Assembly: GCA_002496385.1 (NCBI GenBank)
Contig: DAJR01000021.1
Span: forward strand, 43,991-71,938
Direction of reading: 5' to 3'
Length of the DNA stretch: 27,948 nucleotides
Origin: Methanomassiliicoccales archaeon UBA147
Lineage (GTDB): Archaea > Thermoplasmatota > Thermoplasmata > SG8-5
The stretch's first letter is position 1, and every line of letters starts with the position of its first letter. Under the pieces are notes generated by a model. The model searched no databases. It saw only the letters and a program-made list of their open reading frames with translations, and was not told the DNA's origin. This document shows, piece by piece, positions 24,801-27,948 of this stretch. The translations under genes and the position numbers were made by a program.

Positions 24801-27800
24801 AGCCGGACTCGAAGCCGTCTAGCCAGTCCGTGACGTAAGGCACCTGGGTCTGCACCTGCGCCATGTTCCAGACTGCCCCGTCATTCCAGGAGAAGGCGTA
24901 GATGTCGGCAATCTCAAAGTCGCCAGGCATCGCCCCCACGGGTACGTGTACCACCGCATAGAAATCCATGCTGGTACCGGCGGGAACAGGGCCCAGGGAC
25001 CATATCGAATTCCAGGCCGTGTCGTAGAAATCAATGGGCCAGAAGCTGCTGTAATTGAGGTAATACGAGTCTACGTTTGCGCCTGTGTTTGTCACGGTAA
25101 GCAGGTAATCGACATATGTGCCCGGGTCGCCATAGCCGGACTGGAACTCCGGTGCCAACTCGCACCTGTACGGCGGCGGGCTGCCCATGTACACGTCGTC
25201 AATGTACCAGCCCCACAGCCCGCTATTACCCGAGGCGAAGTGGAACCTCACCTGGACCACTTGCCCGGCCCATGGGCTCAGGTCGAACTCGTCGTACAAC
25301 CAGCCGCCGCTGCCTCCCGAATAGCCATCGGTAAAATAGCCGCCCATGTAGCCATTGTCAGGATATCCGCCAGTTGGATATATCTGTTGCCAGCCCCAGC
25401 CAGCATTGACCTCTACGAATCCGCCGTCATAGGCCCAGCCCCATTCGTTCGTCTGATACCAATGTTGGAAGGATAGAATTTGCGGGCCTCCTCCGAGTTG
25501 CACGTACGGGCTCACCAGCGTGATGTCTGCATTTGGATAATACATATCCCACAGGTTCGTGCCAGCGCAATTGGAGCCGCTGTATGCACTGCCCGGGCCA
25601 GCGCCCATGGGGTCGCCGATCTCCCAGTTCGTTGCGGGCGAACTCTGCATGATGACCTCCGTGGTCCACGCGCCCCAGCCGGACTCGAAGCCGTCGAACC
25701 AGTCCGTGACGTAAGGCACCCGGGTCCGCACCTGCGCCATGTCCCATACCGCCCAGTCATTCCAGGAGAAGGCGTAGATGTCGGCAACCTCAAAGTCGCC
25801 GGGCATCGCCCCCACAGGTACGTGTACCACTGCATAGAAATCCATGCTGGTGCCGGTAGGAACCGGGCCGATTGACGATATCGGGTTCCAGGCCGTGTCG
25901 TAGAAATCAATGGGCCAGAAGCTGCTGTAATTGAGGTTATACGAGTCATTGTTTGCGCCCCAATTACGTATTGTAAGCAAATGAGGAGCAAAATTACCGG
26001 GATGCCCATATCCGCTTTGAAGTTCAGGTGTTAGTGCGCATGCATAAGAGGGGAGGAGATTGATGTAAGAATCATATATCTCCTGGGAGCCCAAAGACCG
26101 ATTGTAAAACATCACTTCGTCAATCATACCGTGGAAGGGATACAACCCCCCCCCTCCAAAGCGACCTATTCTTACGGGATCGTTGTTGAAGGAAAGGGTC
26201 TTCCCGTAATAAGTGGAATTCTTCAACTCACCGTTGACATAAATGCGCAGTGTTCCCCCGTCATAAGTCCCCGTTAGATAGACCCATCCATTGAGAGGAT
26301 AATCACTTGCGTCTGCAGTTACCCCCACGCCATATATCGGGTCGCTATTGTCAAATTTCACACCCATGACAAATTTCGGAATGGTATCTCCTGCGCCATA
26401 ATACAGTTCAATGTTACCTGGACTCGTATCGCTCAATCCCTTCTGGAATATGAATTGGCTTCTGGTCCAATCGTTCCAAACCCTCGATTTCTGGTTTATC
26501 CATGCGGATACCGTGAACTGGTTTGTAGCGTATACCGAATTAAGAGAATCACTGCTCGGTACATTGACGCAATCATCCACCCCGTCGAAATCCAACGCAC
26601 CACCGGATATTCCTGTGGTCCAGGTCGGCCCGTTTGTCAAGGAACCATGATTGTCAAAGCCCGAGCTATCATAGGCAAATCCGCCGCTGCCTTCATCGAA
26701 ATGCCATATTGCGATGGCATCTGTGTTCCAGGGCTCCCCGGACCACGGAACCATCAACGGGTAGTTGTCCTGGCCCCCGTCGAAGTAGTATGGGGTATCG
26801 CCGATGCCGTCGGAGCCAGGCTCTGTTTGGTTCGGGCCGGAGAAGTTGTCGGTCCCGTTGTAATCCGACCAGTAGTTGCCACCAGAGGGGTAGCCGTTGT
26901 GCCAGGTGTTGGAACATTCATCATAAACTTGTAGAATATTATCAATATAATTATTCTGGTAGAATAAATTATTGTTGGATGACCAAGCGATGTACGTTCC
27001 ATAATTGTGGTTATTTGAAATTGTGTTGTTAATTATTAAATTATTTTCTGAACCCCCATATAAATAAATAGCATTGTCATTAGCATAAAATAGGTTATAA
27101 ATTATATTATTTACATCCGACCCGTATAAAAAAATCCCATTGGCATTAAATTCATTTATATTATTGGTGAGAACATTATTGGTAGATTGATATAAATAAA
27201 TGCCACATCCATTGTTTGAAAGAACGTTAGTGATTACAGTAATTCCCGATGAGTAGCCAAGGGTAATACCATTATTCGAATGGCTTATGTTTTGATCCAT
27301 AACATACATATCAATGCAATTTGCCAAAATAACCTGCCCTGCACCAGGTGGTACCAAACCGTTAGTTTGATTTTTTAAGTATTGTACTGGTTTTCCATTA
27401 ACAAGGTTTGTTGTATCAATTTCATGAGAATTCCAATACTGGATGCCCCATCCATCAATTACTATCCCGTTATCAATCATTTCATTAGCCAATAACTTAA
27501 GATTGTATGATGAGTATATGCGAATTCCTTCAGCATTATCCAAAATTGTGTTGTTATATATATTTATGTTATTACTCCATTGCATTGTAATTCCACGCGA
27601 ATTGTTAACTAAAATATTAAAATAGATATTGTTATCACTACATCCCTGCATAAATATTCCACCTATGGTCCAACCAATTCCATTGTTTATAACGAGGTTT
27701 TCAGTAATGGAAATATGGTTTGATGTAAAAAGAACGATACCGCCATCTATAAAATTTGATTCAACAAAATTATTAGCGATAATTATACTTTTTGACGATT

Positions 27801-27930
27801 CCCCCCAGATGCCGGCAGAATTATGCATGAAAGTATTGTTATTAATAATAATGCTTGAACTTGATACAAAAAGAATGCCAAAATGTTCGTTGTTTGTTAC
27901 AGTATTATTAATTATTAATCCAGTAGTAAA
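21811..27930 (-). CDS. giant mosaic cell-surface protein (NosD-type beta-helix, LamG-like, MAM-like repeats, Ig-like, C-terminal TM), 5' truncated
   Basis: The open frame has 2005 residues from the first ATG (27828) plus 34 more codons of the same beta-helix repeat up to 27930, so the true N-terminus is lost. Numbering from that ATG: Asn-rich parallel beta-helix (1-300); NosD ending NTWHNGYPSGGNYWSDYNGTD...DNYPLMVPW (308-362); LamG-like domain (370-592); three related units (about 595-882, 885-1178, 1181-1455), each ending in WYIDDV-type MAM-like strands; Ig-like domains (about 1463-1755, including Big_5 VEFSEPMDQLSAESAF). GWNLVSIPL and GWNLVGYPT follow, then a C-terminal TM (about 1981-1999) and RRYRRY. 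It should be anchored outside the cell, probably binding glycans or surfaces. An in-frame TAG (27931-27933) lies in the IS-like end. Confidence 0.85.
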   Translation of the reverse strand, partial: FTTGLIINNTVTNNEHFGILFVSSSSIIINNNTFMHNSAGIWGESSKSIIIANNFVESNFIDGGIVLFTSNHISITENLVINNGIGWTIGGIFMQGCSDNNIYFNILVNNSRGITMQWSNNINIYNNTILDNAEGIRIYSSYNLKLLANEMIDNGIVIDGWGIQYWNSHEIDTTNLVNGKPVQYLKNQTNGLVPPGAGQVILANCIDMYVMDQNISHSNNGITLGYSSGITVITNVLSNNGCGIYLYQSTNNVLTNNINEFNANGIFLYGSDVNNIIYNLFYANDNAIYLYGGSENNLIINNTISNNHNYGTYIAWSSNNNLFYQNNYIDNILQVYDECSNTWHNGYPSGGNYWSDYNGTDNFSGPNQTEPGSDGIGDTPYYFDGGQDNYPLMVPWSGEPWNTDAIAIWHFDEGSGGFAYDSSGFDNHGSLTNGPTWTTGISGGALDFDGVDDCVNVPSSDSLNSVYATNQFTVSAWINQKSRVWNDWTRSQFIFQKGLSDTSPGNIELYYGAGDTIPKFVMGVKFDNSDPIYGVGVTADASDYPLNGWVYLTGTYDGGTLRIYVNGELKNSTYYGKTLSFNNDPVRIGRFGGGGLYPFHGMIDEVMFYNRSLGSQEIYDSYINLLPSYACALTPELQSGYGHPGNFAPHLLTIRNWGANNDSYNLNYSSFWPIDFYDTAWNPISSIGPVPTGTSMDFYAVVHVPVGAMPGDFEVADIYAFSWNDWAVWDMAQVRTRVPYVTDWFDGFESGWGAWTTEVIMQSSPATNWEIGDPMGAGPGSAYSGSNCAGTNLWDMYYPNADITLVSPYVQLGGGPQILSFQHWYQTNEWGWAYDGGFVEVNAGWGWQQIYPTGGYPDNGYMGGYFTDGYSGGSGGWLYDEFDLSPWAGQVVQVRFHFASGNSGLWGWYIDDVYMGSPPPYRCELAPEFQSGYGDPGTYVDYLLTVTNTGANVDSYYLNYSSFWPIDFYDTAWNSIWSLGPVPAGTSMDFYAVVHVPVGAMPGDFEIADIYAFSWNDGAVWNMAQVQTQVPYVTDWLDGFESGWGLWTTEVFQQGSSPTNWEMGNPMGAGPGTAYSGSNCTGTNLWDWYYPFNADITLMTPWVELGTGPQILNFQTWYNMWAGWCNGGPDGGFVEINNGTGWTQINPLDGYPDWGRFGGYNTGGFTGDSDGWEFYEFDISAYASQVVQIRFHFATESCRWLWGWYLDDVYMGSPPPYKCELAPEFQSGYGDPGTYVGYLLTLTNTGANVDIYDLYYNSTWPVEFYDIWWNHIWSVGPVPVGTGMDFYAVVSIPGGAMPGDFDIADIYAVSWNDWSVWDMAQVRSEVLYIASVPWFDDMESGAPGWETEGLWHMVTDGVSPYPNSYSPTHSWWYGQDSTGDYDTGTTNSGRLATPWIDLTGVSDAELTFWEWYQTEGFMAWDQRWVQIDIGFGWQNIIQLNESAMSTWQGRVIDLTPYCGNFIRLGFRFDTVDGAVNNFRGWYIDDVRVESSVDLVPPVASNEYPAHGSRINDPSPTVSVEITDNVQVDMSTVKLYINGFNVFSDKTPIPGGYRVSYDHEGMFSDGQVVTCRIVARDVDGNLLDWTWTFTVDLSNPFVVSVSPPDGSEGVSLTSTIEVEFSEPMDQLSAESAFSIFPPTPGSFAWNGTTMIFIPDMPLMFNTYYGCGINWMALDLAGNNLAGDFWWIFYTGDTSPPEHSNEFPGTDGYTSDLTPMISVHVTDAAGIDASSVRLYVQGFRVDCAITPIPGGYNISYWHEFGFSPGDTVTCRIVAYDLCGNLLDFTWQFTVGAGNSFNIPLHAGWNLVSIPLVQTNTSILSVLSSIAGQWSVVKYYDTTDAADHWKTYRPGSSANDLWNIDHTMGFWIYANVNTTLTVYGETPTNTGILLRAGWNLVGYPTLNTTTALSSALFGTGYLSAEGYCPVSPYIMALDNSYIMQPGEGYWVYVPADAMWAVSYCMPPSDDTINAEGGSSENRGTGAASIHESESSGLLIPINIDDLSSSDCFDIPMARTTSGGLTLFALAMLLAMVCLAIRRYRRY
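26146..26154. repeat. C9/G9 homopolymer inside the surface-protein gene
   Basis: Nine consecutive C (G on the coding strand) encode a Gly run in FGGGGLYPF of the LamG-like domain. The frame is intact across it. Confidence 0.9.
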
Positions 27931-27948
27931 CTACCAGCCCCTAAAGGA
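27922..27948. mobile_element. probable end of an IS200/IS605-like element (truncated by window edge)
   Basis: GTAG-TAAA-CTAC (27923-27934) forms a small hairpin, and CC-TAAA-GG (27940-27947) starts a second. The AAACTACC...CCTAAAGG pattern is, from memory, common at ends of IS200/IS605 (TnpB) elements. The beta-helix coding sequence stops abruptly at this junction and an in-frame stop lies within it. The transposase gene, if any, is beyond the window. Confidence 0.45.

Overview
The window looks archaeal, most likely Thermoplasmata or a related euryarchaeal lineage. AT-rich TATA-like boxes sit about 26 bp upstream of several start codons (leaderless mRNA style). It carries an archaeal-type RtcB RNA ligase, a [4Fe-4S] ferredoxin, archaeal small zinc-ribbon proteins and a huge C-terminally anchored beta-helix surface protein. 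No rRNA, tRNA or CRISPR array was found. Taxonomy is an inference from gene style, not a measured result.

Layout. (1) 1-349: a structured, IS200/IS605-like non-coding segment, then the first of three telomere-like GGGTCTA palindromic elements. (2) 350-7440: housekeeping and envelope genes: zinc-ribbon membrane protein, RtcB, MFS transporter, GT2 glycosyltransferase, a small membrane protein, a GT39-like membrane glycosyltransferase with a C-terminal OB-like domain, and a small zinc-ribbon protein. The GGGTCTA elements recur at 2312-2547 and 3714-3860. (3) 7441-7941: a tandem duplication holding a four-hairpin repeat, a frameshifted zinc-ribbon copy and a second partial repeat. (4) 7942-13212: an AT-richer gene for a 1756-residue double STAND-ATPase/TPR protein. 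(5) 13248-19649: an arsenic locus with divergent arsR, then COG0701/ArsP-like permease, ferredoxin, Acr3, small thioredoxin, ArsC, two membrane-anchored thioredoxin-like paralogues and a redoxin-CcdA fusion, all closely packed on the + strand. (6) 19690-21754: a YciI-like gene, a second full copy of the four-hairpin repeat, an AbiEi/AbiEii-type toxin-antitoxin pair, and the 3' remnant of a YciI paralogue. (7) 21811-27930: a giant mosaic surface protein whose 5' end is cut at the right edge by an IS-like hairpin end.

How the genes work together. ArsR probably represses the arsenic operon through two 18-bp palindromes flanking a TATA box. ArsC reduces arsenate using cytoplasmic thiols, Acr3 exports arsenite, and the ArsP-like permease may export organoarsenicals. 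The downstream redox genes look able to pass electrons across the membrane (CcdA) to thioredoxin-like domains outside it. This arsenic-plus-extracytoplasmic-redox arrangement, and the two families of structured repeats, are the most interesting content.
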